64,000 bases of DNA. Origin: Strigops habroptila. Its lineage: Eukaryota > Chordata > Aves > Psittaciformes > Psittacidae. This document shows positions 13,557-27,132 of the stretch, piece after piece. Location: NCBI RefSeq assembly GCF_004027225.2, contig NC_044277.2:40854305-40918304 (forward strand). The letters are read 5' to 3'. A program made the position numbers and the translations under genes. Under the pieces are notes generated by a model. That model had not been told where the DNA came from. It did not search any database and worked only from the letters and a program-made list of their open reading frames with translations. How positions within the stretch are numbered: position 1 is the first letter of the stretch; the number at the start of each line of letters is the position of its first letter.

Positions 13557-15346
13557 GTTTTTATGAGAATCCTATTCACAATGTGGAAGGTTGTTTAGTC
13601 TCTTCTTTCTACATTGCCAGCTTGGAAACTTAGTAGTATCTGTGTATGGAAAAGGTTGTAGGAGCTACTAATGATAGTTCTGTTGTTGAGTTGCAATTGC
13701 TAACAATTTCCAGGCATTTGCAGAATGCAAATATCTAATGAATAACCTTACATGCTGAAATAACTTGTATCCTGTAGATTACAGATAGCAGCACAAGAAG
13801 GTAATTAGGGGAGGAGAATCACATTTTTAGTGAAGCTTGCTTGTTCAAGCTATATACACCAGTTCTTGAACATATATGATCCAAAAATGTTACTCCAGGC
13901 AACAGTTCCCTTTGTAACCTCAATCTACATGCCAGCACTACTGGTGTTTGACTGGGAAGGCTGATGCTGGGAGCGAGCTCCCTTGCTGTTTCTCATAGCT
14001 GCGCCCAAGGAGCTTATGCTGGTCCACTAGGGCTGCAGAATTTTGTCAGAGGCCTTTTAGCAATAATATTTTGAGAAAATGAACTTACAACACCTATATA
14101 GTGGCACTTTCGGGTGACTATCTATCTAGTTACTCCAGTCTCTAAATATAGTAAATATAACTAAATATACTCTGAGCATTGAAAGATGAATGACCAGACA
14201 CAGGGAAAAGTATCACCTCCTCTTGCTAGAGAGGTAAAGAATTTGACTCTCAATTTCAGAAGTGCCCAACTCAGTAGAGAGAGGTTATAAATATTCATTC
14301 ATATAATGTATTTGTCAATATTGTTGCATATTTTCGCATTAAGTATTTGTCCTCATTAAAAATAATGGTTGAATTTCCTCAATTTGATGTAGTTTCGGCC
14401 TTAAACGTTTCACTGTTTAAATGTATGCACCCTGCATCATTGTGGTAACACCTGCATAACCTAATGTTACTCTTTATTGTGTGTGTCTGAGCGCTAGAGT
14501 GACAGAAACAAGTAGGAAGAAGCATTACAGAAAACGAGGTTTTGATGGAGGAAGAAAGGAGCTGGAGCGGTGCCAGGCATGCTTTGTTAGCACTAACAGT
14601 CATCTTGAAAAATTCAGAAACCCCAAATCCCACCCTGCAAAGCATAAAATGAATGAAACGGTATTACTATAATTTATAATGTAGAAAGTTCAGGGAACAA
14701 AAGACAGATCTTCGGTAATGCTGTACTGAGAGATGCAAATAAGTGCCCCATGGAGTAGTCCATTTGACAACTAGTAAAAGTTTAAATGTACAACAGAAAT
14801 GCTGCCAATAGACATAATTAGTCCCATCTAAACTGTTGCTATGAGATTTTCTTTGCAATTGAGAGCCTTGTGTGTCCTTAAGAGAGATACAAAATGTCAG
14901 TTTCAATATTTAAAGGTTTATGATCCTGATTTCTTTACTGACAGCAGGAAATGCATGATTCCTTAATTCTAAAAGTAAACACAGAGTAGTAAAAGTTGTT
15001 ATGCATATCTGTCAAGGAGCTCTAGGCTTCATTCTGCTTTAAAATCAAGAAAATATAAAACCATTTCTTTTCTCTTTAGTATTATCTAATGTTTTCAGCT
15101 TACATATTTTCCTAATTAGTTTTCTATTGAAAATTTTTGTATTTTCTATGTTTCTTTTGTCTTACTGATGAATATATAGTACTTAGATTCTATCTGACTT
15201 CAGTAAGAAAGGAACTTTATTCACTTGTAGTTTATTCTCTTTATCAAATTTTTTTTTCTAACCACTTGTCCTGGGTTTGGGATTAAACATCTTAAGAAAC
15301 CTTTCAGAAAAAGTTTTTGAGCTTGTTACAACATACAATGTCGCAT

Positions 15347-15475
15347 AATTGTATACTGTAATTGTATACTTAAGCTGCATACAATTGTATACAGCTGTAT
15401 ACAATTGTACACAGCTGTATACAATTGTACAAGCTATCTACAATCATACAATCGTACAAGCTGTATACAATCTTT
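15347..15475. repeat. Self-complementary minisatellite, ~20-bp unit
   Basis: Tandem degenerate copies of a unit close to ACAATTGTATACAGCTGTAT, clearest at 15381-15400, 15401-15420 and from 15421, with decayed half-copies on both sides. Each unit is built from small palindromes (CAATTG, GTATAC, CAGCTG), so the array can pair with itself on one strand in many registers. CAATTG and CAGCTG both fit the E-box pattern CANNTG. The array ends next to a TATATATATG stretch. The repeat is seen directly; a function is not claimed. Confidence 0.85.
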
Positions 15476-16185
15476 ATATATATGTGTAATATTTTTAAGA
15501 GCAGTTAGACTTCATGCTAGCTCTATATTTGACTCTTCTGTTTTACTCCAAGCTTCTTCTGATCACAGTGATTCTTGAACTGAAATCAATAATTTGTATA
15601 TGTGTAGAAGAAATTAAAATTTGATTCTCAAAACCACAGTATGAAACACTTGCTAAAGTATATTGGTATCTTAACTCCAAATCAGGGACCCCAGAGCACT
15701 TGGTTGTTAAACTAAACTAAGAAATTCTATGTGATATAACATTAAGGGAAACAATTCAGAATTACAGGCTAGAGAGGAATTTATGTCTTAGGGAAGAAAA
15801 TCTGCATCTCTACAGTGCATTCCATAAGCAGCTCAGGTAAACATGCCATAAATTAGGAAAAGAAGAGCCCAGAAAGGCTAAGAGTTCCACTGACTCACCA
15901 TGCGAGCAAACAATTTTTCAGCACAAAAGTGGCATAAGTGTGCTTTCTTTACTGTGCTAAATCTGTTCTGTATCTAAAATGTTGCCTTCTTACATGGTGC
16001 AGTAGTGAAAAGTATCAGGAGGGGTATCTGTTCTTTTGTTATTTGATAATATCCAAAACTGTATCTCTAACAGAGGTAAGATTATGTACCTGTGAGGGAA
16101 AAGGGATGGCCAACCATATATTTAATGTCCTTGTTTTTCTATCTACTTTGTGGTTTCTCAGGGTCACAGTCAGAAACACTGGTGT

Positions 16186-16230
16186 TTTGAACCCCTAGCT
16201 TTTGAGCAGGGGTTCAAACCTGCTCAAAAG
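16186..16230. repeat. Two crossed perfect inverted repeats
   Basis: Arm A (TTTGAACCCCT, 16186-16196) is the exact reverse complement of A' (16208-16218). Arm B (CTTTTGAGCAGG, 16199-16210) is the exact reverse complement of B' (16219-16230). The order is A-B-A'-B', with a 3-base overlap of B and A'. The two hairpins therefore cannot both form fully, and the order is that of an H-type pseudoknot. Four perfect arms in 45 bp suggest a local template-switch history or a structured site. Confidence 0.85.
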
Positions 16231-19200
16231 TGGAGGTCATATCTGAGAAGAATAACTCAAAGTTCATACTTAGAAAGGGAGGAGGTGCACTGATCCTTCT
16301 CCCGTCTACATGTTTGAGTAAGTCTGGAAACAGCAAGTCTGCTGCAGTGCTGTTGCCAGATAGGTAAGCAAAAGGATGAATCCCTCCTTCCTCCTTGTAG
16401 AGCATGAATGATTAGAGATTTTGAAGAGGGTTGTTAATTTTAGCCACAAGAAGTAGAATATTTTATCTCCTCTAATAAATTTTATTTTTAATAGTTTTTT
16501 ATGGACTACATTTATTTTTTAATGTCTAATTAATCTAATTAGTATTTTGGAGGGCTAGGTAAATGAAATTTCGATTCAGAAAATCTTGTCATTTATTTGA
16601 CCTTTCCATCAATCCATTTCCGCGGAGCATTGCCAGCTCCCCAAAAAATGAAATAATGTTCTGTAAGAGAGGGAAGAATTTATGTATGGTTAATGATAAT
16701 GAGATGTTATACCAATGATGTGTTCCTATTACTGTCTTCTCTCTTCAAGGTAATGACTTGACAGTTCCTTGTTCTGATCTCAGACACCTTGATTCCTGGG
16801 CAAAATCTGAAAGACTTTTAATAACTTTTTAATAACTGTTTAATATTATACTTCTTGTCCTATGATCATAGGGTGCCTTTTGTAAATTGATGTAGCTTGC
16901 TGCAATTCTTTTTTTTTTTTTAAGAGACCGGAAAGAATGGTCATATTTCATTCCTCACTTAAGAAAAATTACTTCTTTTGGTATTTTTGAGAAGCAGTTC
17001 TGGAGTTCCAGCTGTAACAGGCTGGAGAATCCGATCCACTATTTTGAGGTTTTGTTTTCCACTGCTTAGCACAGGTATTGAGGATAAGAATCTAATCTGC
17101 TGCTGACAAAGAGCCACTTCCTCCCAGAATAACATTTCACTTCCTTCTCTTTCCAGCTCCCACAAAAGCTTAGACATTGCAGAAAATGTCAGTTACTTTC
17201 ACAGCCATCCCTTTGTTCACCACAACAAAAAATCTGTGGAATGTCAGAGGAGAACAGAAATAATAAAGCAAGCCGGCCTGTTTGATTATCTCACAGTTTT
17301 AAAATACAGGCTTTTCTTAAACAAATTTAGAAGTGATTTTAATGAAATTTGTATATGCGTGTTTTATATTGATCAATGAATTCACTCTTGAATCCAAAGC
17401 TTAATCTTCGCAGCGCGCATTCATCTTTACATATGCATGCACCTAAGTTGCATAGTACTATTGGTAGTCATTTATTTATCAAAAACATCAGTGTGGGTAC
17501 AGTCTGCCTACTTTACAAAAGAAGTTCTGTTTAATTCTGTTTCAAGAGATGTGTACTCTTTATAGACACCTGGGCTTTAGATCTCCAGTATACTGATAGT
17601 TCTTGTTTTCTCCCATGTCATTTCTAAAGGCAAAATCCACAGTTGATTTACGTTTATTCTTGTTTCCTCATTTTTATCTTTCACTACTGCATTAACATGT
17701 TTTTACTTTACTACAATACTTGCTCCTCCTCGTTTCTCACTCTTCCATCTTACTCATTTATGATTGTTTGTTGTTTTCTGTTCACCTATTTCTGCAGCTG
17801 CTATTACTGTTACTTTTAAGTGTCCCTTAAGTAAGTTCAATTTAATACAGATTTTCCTTTGAAGTTCTACCTTCTCTTTTTCAGTGATTTCTAACACCCT
17901 AATTATGTGGTTATTACTATACTACACTCATTATGCAGTGAGGCCTGTTACCCTTGTCCCTATTTATTACTTCAGGACAATCACTATTGCGTGTGCCAAA
18001 GGGTATAAATAATACATACAATATAAATCTGCAGACAGCTGGGAATTTTGGTTGATGAAGGTTAGAAGAGAGATTATCTGACGAAGTTCCCTTCTGCCAA
18101 TAATGTGAATATGTCTTTTTCTGTCAGTTGTTCCCAGTATCGCTACTCAGAACACTGAGTTTTTCCCCTCACAGTTATTTCCATTGAATGTTGTCTCAGT
18201 GATCTTTTGGTGATAGCCAGCACTACACCAGGACTTTTGTGACTTTTGAATGATGTCTGTGAAAGCAACCACTGAACACATAATCACCATCAATGCAAAA
18301 CTCTTCATGCAAATACTGTAGAAAGTAGATGGAGTTTCAGCTGTTATATGAAGGTGTGTTTCCTAATTCCTGATTGCCATCAATTTTATTATATTTGAAG
18401 TCTGTTTTCCAAACTCCCAAGCGCATGGATCTCAGTAAATTCATTATGCACTGGCCCACTCTGGTTCTGATGTTCAGACTTCCAAAATGTGTCTCTCATT
18501 ATCTTATAGGTTCATCTTCCATTTAAAGACCTTCAGTGCTGAAGACTGGGAAGTCTCTTTGACCATTTTTCTCCTCTCGGTTGCCTTAAAAAGTGTGTGT
18601 TTGACAGAAGTGTACTGCATCCCTCCTCCCCCCGTTACTGTAGACATTAAATCCCTTTTAATATTTAACTCTCAGTGAGGAAATTAGAAGACTTCAGATC
18701 AAAAGCCTTTTCTAGCCTTTGATATTTCTCAGTAGCTGAGACATTTGTTACATTTTCATGTTAATTAACAGAGTGATTGTAGTACGATAACATATAGTTA
18801 TGCTAAGCTGTGTTTACGGGATAGTCTATAGTTTTGTTGAGAAGATTGTGAAAAGACTCTAAGCTGGCCCTTAATGTGTGACATTTTTATTAGTATTTAA
18901 GATAAGCAAACAAGAAGATGTTTGCCCGAGATCAGCACCAAATTCCAAGTTGCCGGCACCTTAGAGCTTTTACCAAAGCAGGGAGATCTAGAAGATGATT
19001 TGGGTTTTTGGGTTTTTTTCCCACGTGTTATTGCTCCCATTTCGATGAAAAATATATGCAGAAGACCTGGTGGGGGGTTGTTTGGTCCTGACAGTTCACT
19101 TTAATGTTTATATTTAGAGATTAATGATTGCTTCCTGTATTTTATCTGTAAGGAAACACTATAAATGAAAATCTTTCAGTGTGGGGGACAAGAGAGGATA

Positions 19201-20410
19201 CAAATCTTTTTAAATTTACTATCTTAGAAATTTGTTCCAACTTTCCTCCCACTGCAAAACTAATAATTTTGTGTTGCTCTCTTTATGTGTAAAATATGTT
19301 CAAAGTCTGTGTCCAATATGACTAATAAGACACTAAGTATAACCATAGTGCTGCAGTGAGGAGGAAGTAATGCAGAATTTCAGACATTACTCTTCATATT
19401 CTGATTCTTTATGCACGACACGTTCAGGAAAACAAATGTTATTTGAATTCTTCTATGACAAATTGTGTTATTCGTGTAAGCAGTGTGCCTAGGATACACA
19501 AAGTGCCAAAACTTGTTCCTGCGTGCTTTCAACAGGGAAGTGAAGTTTACTGTGAAGGGAAACTCTTCACATGGAGCCTATTCCAGCATTGTCAACGGAG
19601 AAATTCCTGCTTATGTAGGTTTTATATCAAACTATAACAGATAAGTCACTTCTAAATAATTCTGAGCATTTGTAGATATTGCAGAATTTCTGAGGGGACT
19701 ATTTTGTCAAATGTAATGCTCTATTAGACTATGACTACTTTTAGCTATAAGAATATTTTATGGAGGCAATTCTAGTTAGTGATATATGAATAAGGATATA
19801 TGACTATATATTTTTTTCCCCTCTAGTTATGTTACTCTATACCCATATGATATGCTGTTCTGATGTTTAAATCCTGGTGTAGACCAGTTTGGACATAAGA
19901 ATTGATCCCTGAAACAGAATATATCATTAAAGTGTATGTGTGAGACCGGAATTTAGTGCTAATTGCTATAGACAGACATGGACACTGAAAACAGCCAGGT
20001 GAAATCAGACCATACTCTGTGACTTGAAAAAAATGCACTCACCATATGCATAATAACATTTGGAATTCACAGTTCATTAATCTTTTCTGCCCCACATTTC
20101 TCTCAAGAGTATATAATAACCAAGATAGGTCTGACAAGTAAAAACTAGTGGGTGGGAGTCCTGAAGAAAATAGAGGGTTTTCTGAGGGAAGAATTCTATC
20201 TCACATAGATCAACTGTAAAATTAAGTATTAACTGAACTGCAGAACAATGGTTTTGAAACATATTCAATGTTGATTGTAAAAGAATATGAAGGAGACATT
20301 TACATTTCACTTTCAGATTTCAAAGTCCACTTCTAAGGCAGTTTACAAGCATATTATCCCAAAAAGATGGGATGGATTTTATATTCTATTTTGCCTGGAA
20401 TATTTTAATA

Positions 20411-20463
20411 AATTCATAGCATCATTTATGTTGGAAAAGACCTCTAAGATCATTGAGTCCAAT
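20411..20463 (-). mobile_element. CR1 LINE 3'-terminal scrap
   Basis: ATTCATAGCATCATTTATG followed by TTGGAAAAGACCTCTAAGAT and CATTGAGTCCAA is the reverse complement of the last ~50 bases of a CR1. Homology stops abruptly after GAGTCCAA. It is on the minus strand and very short, either an extreme 5' truncation or a later deletion. Confidence 0.85.
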
Positions 20464-22913
20464 AGAAAATAAATTTTTAATTAAGTAATAAAAATTTCGT
20501 GGTGTTACTTCTACTTTCCTAAGATATAACCCCCAAAGGGGTACAGTTATTTGGGAGAAAACCGTTACGGAAGTAGTGTACTGCATTGGCATATGTAAGT
20601 ATTTTTTCAGGGCTGGAGGACTAGAAGTAAACAATAAAGATCACAAGGAGGAAGTAAATGCAAAGTAACCTGCATACAGTAAGTAAATCTGTGTACATTG
20701 GAGTGGAAGTTTTGAATATGAGTACATGAGAAAAGGAGAAGCTGCTGCTGAGGATAAAGTTGGTCACATGAGTTCAAAGTTTGTGGAAACTTTTGTGTGT
20801 GTGTTTGTGCAAGGGTCAGGTTTTAAGATCAGAGTTCTTGAAAGTTTGTCATTATAAACTTCCCTTCCGCATAGTATCACCGTGCCCTTGGAGCTGTTTT
20901 TCTAACTTCTAACAAGTAAGACTTTTTTTTTTTTCTTTTTAAAGGAAACAGATTTAGTGTGGAATGGTGTTATTATGGGTGTTTAAAAGAAGAATGTGGG
21001 AGCCAGGGGAAAATGCTAAAGAAAAAAGGGGAAAAGTTAATGTAAAACATAGCCTGGTGATTTTATAATTTCATGGCAGAAACTTTAACACCCTCTTTGT
21101 TTTTTGTAGGCAATTGTAACTGTGTTATGTAGATCCAGATAGGTAATTTTGTATTTTCAGAATGAATGGGATCTGTTTTTCCCATAGATAACAAAACATG
21201 AACACATGACCTATGGTGCTCGATTGGTAACTTCCCCCTTGGATATCAGTAAAGGAAAGCTGTACTTGTTTTCATTTTTAAGTTTGATGGGTAACTGCAG
21301 AAACCTTTCTCTTGGAATTGAGGCGGTGGTTCAGACAGTGTGAACTGAAACAGAGAAGCATTTTCAAAAGTGATACGAGTGATTCTTCTTTTGTGACATT
21401 GCTTTTGTCACTATGCTATAGTCCCACATGGAAATTTATGAATACCTGAGGAAAGAAGGTTGCCCCCCAGGTTTCATTTCTTTCAAATATTTTGAGAAAT
21501 TAAAAATATTTTTCTCACACTCAAGGTGCATGTTTTATTTGTGGACATCTTCAGAAAAGTGTCCAGAAAAGTGTCTCAGAGAAAACTATCACATTGCCAA
21601 ATGCTTCATGATAAAGAGTATTTGTAGATTGTGCTGTATTCGAATTTTAACCAGCCTTCTGTGGAATTATCAAAAATATTTTTTTTAAAATATATGGTAA
21701 CATCTATATAATCCTCATCTACTAAGGAACTCATTCTTATTATTATATGTACAAAACATGAAGATGGTGAGTTTTCTTAGGAATTGCTTAGCTGTTTAAT
21801 TAAAAATATATATTTTTTTAAATTTTTTCTTTCACAAGAATATGTCTAAAACATGTAATTTCATGAATGGTTGGAAATGCCACTCCTGGCAGTTCTTGGT
21901 CCAGGTAACTACTGAGGATCATAAAGAGTCAGGCATGGTTTATATTCAGCTTTCTCCAATTTTGTGCAGAGGACAGTTTAGTTGCACAGGAGAGCCCAAA
22001 GCGTCAGGTCCAAATAAAAGGAGGCCAGAGATATCTTGTCTGGGTTTTGCATGGCAGCAGTGTTTTGCAAAACAAACTAGCCCTCTCTTTTTATTTTTTT
22101 TATTTTTTAAAGAATTTCTGAGTTATTGACTCTCTTCTTTGCACTATAATCAGAGACGAAACCATGTTCACTACCAGCCCTACAAAGATGGAAACTACCA
22201 TGGTCTGCCATCTGCACCTATTAACTTTTTGCCTTGGAAAATCCCCCTTATTGTATGGTGCGAAGTCTCAAAACTGTTCATTCTTGAGATTCTTCAGGAC
22301 CCCTGAAGTGAAACAGTGGTTACTGCTTTATGATTTCTAAAATAATAAGAATGATTGTAACGTAAACCACGTCTTTATCCCCCCTCCAGCCGGATCCATG
22401 AGATACTCTTTTTAGCACTTTACCTTTGGTAGAGAATAAAATGGAAAAGTGGCTGAAATAAAAGCACCTTCCTTATTCATTGTGAGTTTTTGAGAAGTGG
22501 GGAAATTATTATCTGTGTAATTATACCTTCAGACAAAATTTTCAACTCTGTTATGATCTCTCTCATAATATGACCCCATTCAGACACCAATCTTTAATGT
22601 GCAATCTTCTCTCTGCTTCACATTTTGTTATTGCTTGTGCTCTCTTAATGATCATGCCAACAAAATGTTAATGGGCAGAATTTATGCTAAGTACTAGTAG
22701 ACTTACTAATATCAGAGTTCAAAGTCAACAACCTTAAAAAGCTTCCCATAAAACATGAAAATTGGCAGAAATAACACGTATATAATTTTATCCTATTTCC
22801 AGAGCTTTTAATAAGGACTTTCTTGTAGACGTTCTCTTTCTCAACATCCACTCTGCTGACAGTAGTGTCCTTTTCTGTCTGTTGAGGTGGAGATGAGTCA
22901 GCTGGAATCAATG
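20464..22913. other. Unique non-coding DNA
   Basis: I see no gene or recognisable mobile element. It holds a T12 tract at 20923-20934, a 12-bp tandem pair (CAGAAAAGTGTC, 21552-21575) and AT-rich runs around 21.67 and 21.8 kb. Short open frames lack motifs. Confidence 0.55.
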
Positions 22914-23000
22914 TCATAGAATCATAGAATAATTGGGGTTGGAAAGGACCTAAAAATCATTTAATTCCAATCCCCCTGCCATTGGCAGGGACACCTCCTA
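22914..23000 (-). mobile_element. CR1 LINE 3' fragment
   Basis: TCATAGAATCATAGAATAAT, then GGGGTTGGAAAGGACCT, CCCCCTGCCATTGGCAGGG and ACACCTCC are the reverse complement of a CR1 3' end of the subtype with CCCCTGCCATGGGCAGGGACACCTC. After about 87 bases the match is lost. It is on the minus strand. Confidence 0.9.
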
Positions 23001-26000
23001 GATGACTTCACCACCATTGTCTGGGAATAGGGTTTTGAGACAGTAGCCTGCCATGTTATGGGTGGATCCACTTCTTCTGTTTAAGGCTGATTCACAAAAC
23101 AGTTTCATTAAACTCACTCATCTTTTGTCAGGGAGCAATCAGTATCTGCCCTGCCTCTATGTGAAGTTATAGGTTTCAACAACTTCCATCTGTTGGTCTG
23201 GGCAGCTAAGTGGTGATGTTAAGTGCCATTTTTCTTAGTGGGTGTTTGAAAGAAGGAGTCAGGAAATTCAGTTTTCCCTGACATCAGGCGGCAGCAGGAT
23301 GAGGTATTATAATTTGCCAAGCAGGTCAGAAATGTGAATGATTCAAATTTGTATTCCAGGAAAGTAGCAGCTGCCTCAGTGCAAGGTCACCACAATGAAT
23401 AATGCTTTGGCACCACCTGCCTTCTAAGGCTGGGCTTTGCTTTTCTACTCACGCATGTATTTGTATCCACAATGTCTGTTGCTGCAGTACTTAATTACCG
23501 AGATTACCTCTTTCTTTTCTGATTCGCCACCTGTCGTCACTGTAAGAACAAGCATTGCAAACATCTCCCAGTCCTAACATCAGCTTTTCTTAACTAAATT
23601 CTCTCTACCCTGCAGAGTTTAGTTCCTTTAAACTACCCTATTCCTCTAAAATTCAAACTTATTTTCTGATACCTCACTGTGACTGTAGCAACTCTTTTGG
23701 CTTCTGCATATATTTTTATATTACCTGACTTTCACTTTGTGTTATTGTCTTTTAGGACTGAATGCTAAGCTTTCAAAAGGAAACACATAACTTCTCTTTA
23801 ACCTGGCTTCACAGTGTTTGTTATATGGTATTTGATCTCTTCATGCATTGGCAGTTGTTCTGGTAGGCTTTGGTCCTACCTAAAAAACAAAACAAAAGCT
23901 TCTCTGTATTTGATCACTTTCCTTCCTGAGAGATCAAATGAAATTGATTGAGATTCCAGGTAGAAGCAAGCTCCTTGAGTGCAACTTTGTGCCTCATATA
24001 TTAAAACTTGTACTGTTCTCCTCAGAATAAACTTTTCAGAGGTAATCTTTCATTTGGAAAAGGAGTCAAATGCTGAGATGGAGAAATAAATGTCAAGATA
24101 TGGCTGTTTATATTTCACACAGACTGAAATGCACGCTTCAGTATCAAATATGTGCCCTTAAAAGAGAATAGTTTGCCATTTTCCTTGTTCTTCTTCTCCT
24201 GAACATCCTGCGCGCTTCATTTTCCCCTGCCAGTTCTCTGAGTAGTCTTAGCAGAGGCAATGAAACAGTAAAGGATTTTATAAAATAAAATAAATACCTT
24301 TATATTTCCATTCAGACTTCCATACTTGTCGTTCTTCCTTCATAACAACTAAGAGAGATGACCAGGACAGGAAGGAGTAAAGCAGAGTCATAGGTAAATC
24401 TCTGTAGCTTATCTTGGCAGAGCATAAATACCTGAAATCTGGCAAAGTTCATCTTTTTCTAAGCCCTTTCAGTATCTTTATCTTTTTATCTAGAGACATT
24501 TCCTGTTCACTTTGTTGTAAGTCCTGTCCGACAACATACAGAGCAGTGGTTTCTTTTGAGTGTTTTACTGTAAGCAGCAGTAATTACATTTTCCAGGCAA
24601 TATCTAGTACTCTAGTCATGTAATTAACTTTATCAGTACTTCTTGCTCAGTAAGTTTAGTGAGATTTAATCAAAACCATTTTTAATTTTTCCTTAATATT
24701 TGGTTTGCATATTTATATATAATATACCTTTCTAACATGAGCCGTCTATATCAATAATTTTGAGATAGTATTTAAAGAACAGTAAATTTCTGAAAGCTTG
24801 TGTATGTGAAGGGAGATATATATGCATATTCTTATGTGCTTTTGGTACTAAACTGAGCTAAAGCCTCTCATCATGACAGTCTGTTGTTCACGGCGATCGT
24901 GACACAAACTGTAAACTATGGCATAAGGGCAATGTTCTTTGGATACTGAACATTACTTTTTAAAGAGAATCTGCTACCTTATGCACTAATTGTCCATGTT
25001 TTGGATGATCTGCTGTGTGCTTTCAAAATCGTTTGCCCACATACAAAAGATCTAGCACATGAGACAATAAATTAAGTACTGACATATCTGATATGCCTGC
25101 TGCCTTCAAAAACCTGCTTAGGTGTAATAAGAGAGTATAAGATTTGGTATCTCAGTTGACAGGGAAAAAAAATCACTGATATTTTGCTCTAAGTAGTAGA
25201 ACTTGGCCTGAAAAATAGTGACTAAAGTGTTGTCATATAGAAATGCATTCTAGGTTTCTGCCAAATTCCCAGTCTCTTTGGTCTTTAAGTAACTGACAGG
25301 AATAGGTCTATTTGTGTAAGTAATCTGTAATTTTCACAGGAAAATTAAACTTCACAAATGTGGGAAAACATAAGAAAACTATCCACTAGTACCTGAGGAC
25401 CTCATGTTTTGTGGTTGGTTGTGGTTGTATGTGTCTCTGTATGAATATGTCAAAGAAAATATCTTCAAAATATCATATTTATGAAAGCACTGAACATGAC
25501 TGTGTACGAACCAAGACACTCCAGTGTGTTTTCTATATTTCTTAATGTATTCTCACTAGCAGAAGTGCCTGTAGTACCTCCCAATATTCATGTAAAAGGT
25601 CTTTGTAGTGTCTCAACTTCAGAGAAGTTCATCATGAGAAAAGACATTAATAACTGCCATGAAGCCCAGAAATCATTGCCAGGTCCTCTGAGGGTAAAAT
25701 TTAAAGTGGCCACATTTGGCACCAGGTGTTGTATTAAAGGATGTCATTTGTCTTGAGTTGTAATTGGGGTCATGATCAAAAAAGTGCTAATTCCCTGCCT
25801 CAGCTATTATTCTTAGGTTCAGCCCTAGCCCCTTTCATCAAAGTCTGGCTCTATTACTCTCACCAGCAGTAGTTTGTTTACTGGGAGTTATTAGTAAGGC
25901 TCTAGTCACTGCCGCAGCCTGTTAGCTCAAAATTATGCTGACTCAGAGCTTCTGCATTAGCAGGGCATGAAACAGACATGTGTGGTCAATCCACCAGTCA

Positions 26001-26124
26001 ATTTTGAAATTGTAAGAACGGCTTTATTAATATCTATTAATAGGTTGGCTCACTGTGCTCAGTAATAAAGGAAAAAGACCTCTCTTCCCCCTCTACCCAC
26101 AAAGGGCACTCAAATCCTGCAGTC

Positions 26125-26373
26125 CTATTTTGCTGCTGACAGTGTAAGTCTGAGGGCTTCCACTTCTTTGTTATGAAGTGGGGGGGATATGAATTCAGTT
26201 CTTTGGAGTATTTCTTCAGACTTAGAAGTACTGCTAGTCATCATCTGGGAGAGAGGATCATCCACAGTGGCTATGGGAGTCTGCTCCACCCTACAGCTTT
26301 CTTCTAACTCAAGTGTATTTTCTAAATATGGAGTATGTATTCCTTTAGATTTAAAATTTTTATACAAATGCAT
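26125..26373 (-). pseudogene. Terminal-exon-like open frame, unidentified protein
   Basis: The minus strand is open for 82 codons and ends with a TAG. The composition is that of a real, disordered, acidic C-terminus: many E, S and T, with a stretch around residues 25-60 rich in acidic residues and ending in LRLTLSAAK. An AATAAA signal (plus-strand TTTATT at 26023-26028) follows about 100 bases after the stop, as expected of a last exon. No good pyrimidine-rich acceptor sits at the 5' edge, and a TGA lies directly before the first ATG in the same frame. Farther upstream on the same strand, near 26.5-26.6 kb, there is another lysine- and serine-rich frame in a different register. I do not recognise the protein. 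It may be a processed or decayed pseudogene, a true last exon or chance. Confidence 0.28.
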
Positions 26374-27132
26374 TCACTTGCTCTGAATATCTGACAGCTT
26401 ATTTCTAAACCATTTGCAGTATCTGATGGCTTTTATTGGTATACAATGATTTTCTTTAGAAATATAGACCACACCACTCTACCCCCGCCTCGTTCTGTCC
26501 TTGGATTTTATTTTTGGTTTTGATGCCTGTTTTCTTTTTTTGATCTTTTTTGGAGCTATGAGTGCAAAGGGTTGAGAGTTGCTGTGTGTCCTGAAGATGG
26601 CAAAATTCATCTGAGTGAATGTTCAGAACTGTCAGTCTTCTAGTAAGAAGTCAAAACAGAGACAGAGTTCTGCAGTTAAGTTCAAGCTCGGATTTATGTT
26701 TGATCTTTGCAAGGAATGCGACTTTTCTATCTTCTGGTCACAAGACAAGACTGTGCCACAGAGAACCAAGATAGAAGACAGCCAAGGAGCCTGAAATTTC
26801 TGGGCAAGGCTGCTCAAGGTCTAACATTTTACCCTACCACAGAAATAGAGAAGATGCTGCAGCATTTCCTTTTCTAGTCTTTTGACTCAGCCTGGCATCA
26901 TCCATCCCACAGTGCCAGGTCCGTTAACACTGATCTCTTTTAACTATATCAGTTTAGATATGCACATGGAGCAGTTGAATCACATGTGAATCATTTAATA
27001 TATGGAGGTTGCCCAGCAATTCTGTTCAGCTTCTTCTCTTCATATGTGAAGCTATTATAGGGAAATCATCAGCTCATAGTTTAAATCAACTTGGGAATTA
27101 AGTATTTTCTGATAAATTAATGACATATTAAC

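Larger units (their letters stand above)
8839..20410. other. Unique non-coding DNA with scattered simple repeats
   Basis: I see no supported gene in these 11.6 kb. A somewhat GC-richer block lies at about 9520-9760. Features listed separately are a TC tract (9.95 kb), a 12-bp-arm hairpin (10.79 kb), an AACCAA tract (11.12 kb), a 13-bp tandem pair (13.53 kb), a palindromic minisatellite (15.35 kb) and a crossed inverted-repeat pair (16.19 kb). Open frames up to 129 codons on the minus strand (10975-11364) have biased, low-complexity composition and no motif. Confidence 0.6.

Noticed and set aside
24895..24915. TCACGGCGATCGTGA as a hairpin or CpG-bearing site
   Set aside because: The five-base arms are within chance expectation.
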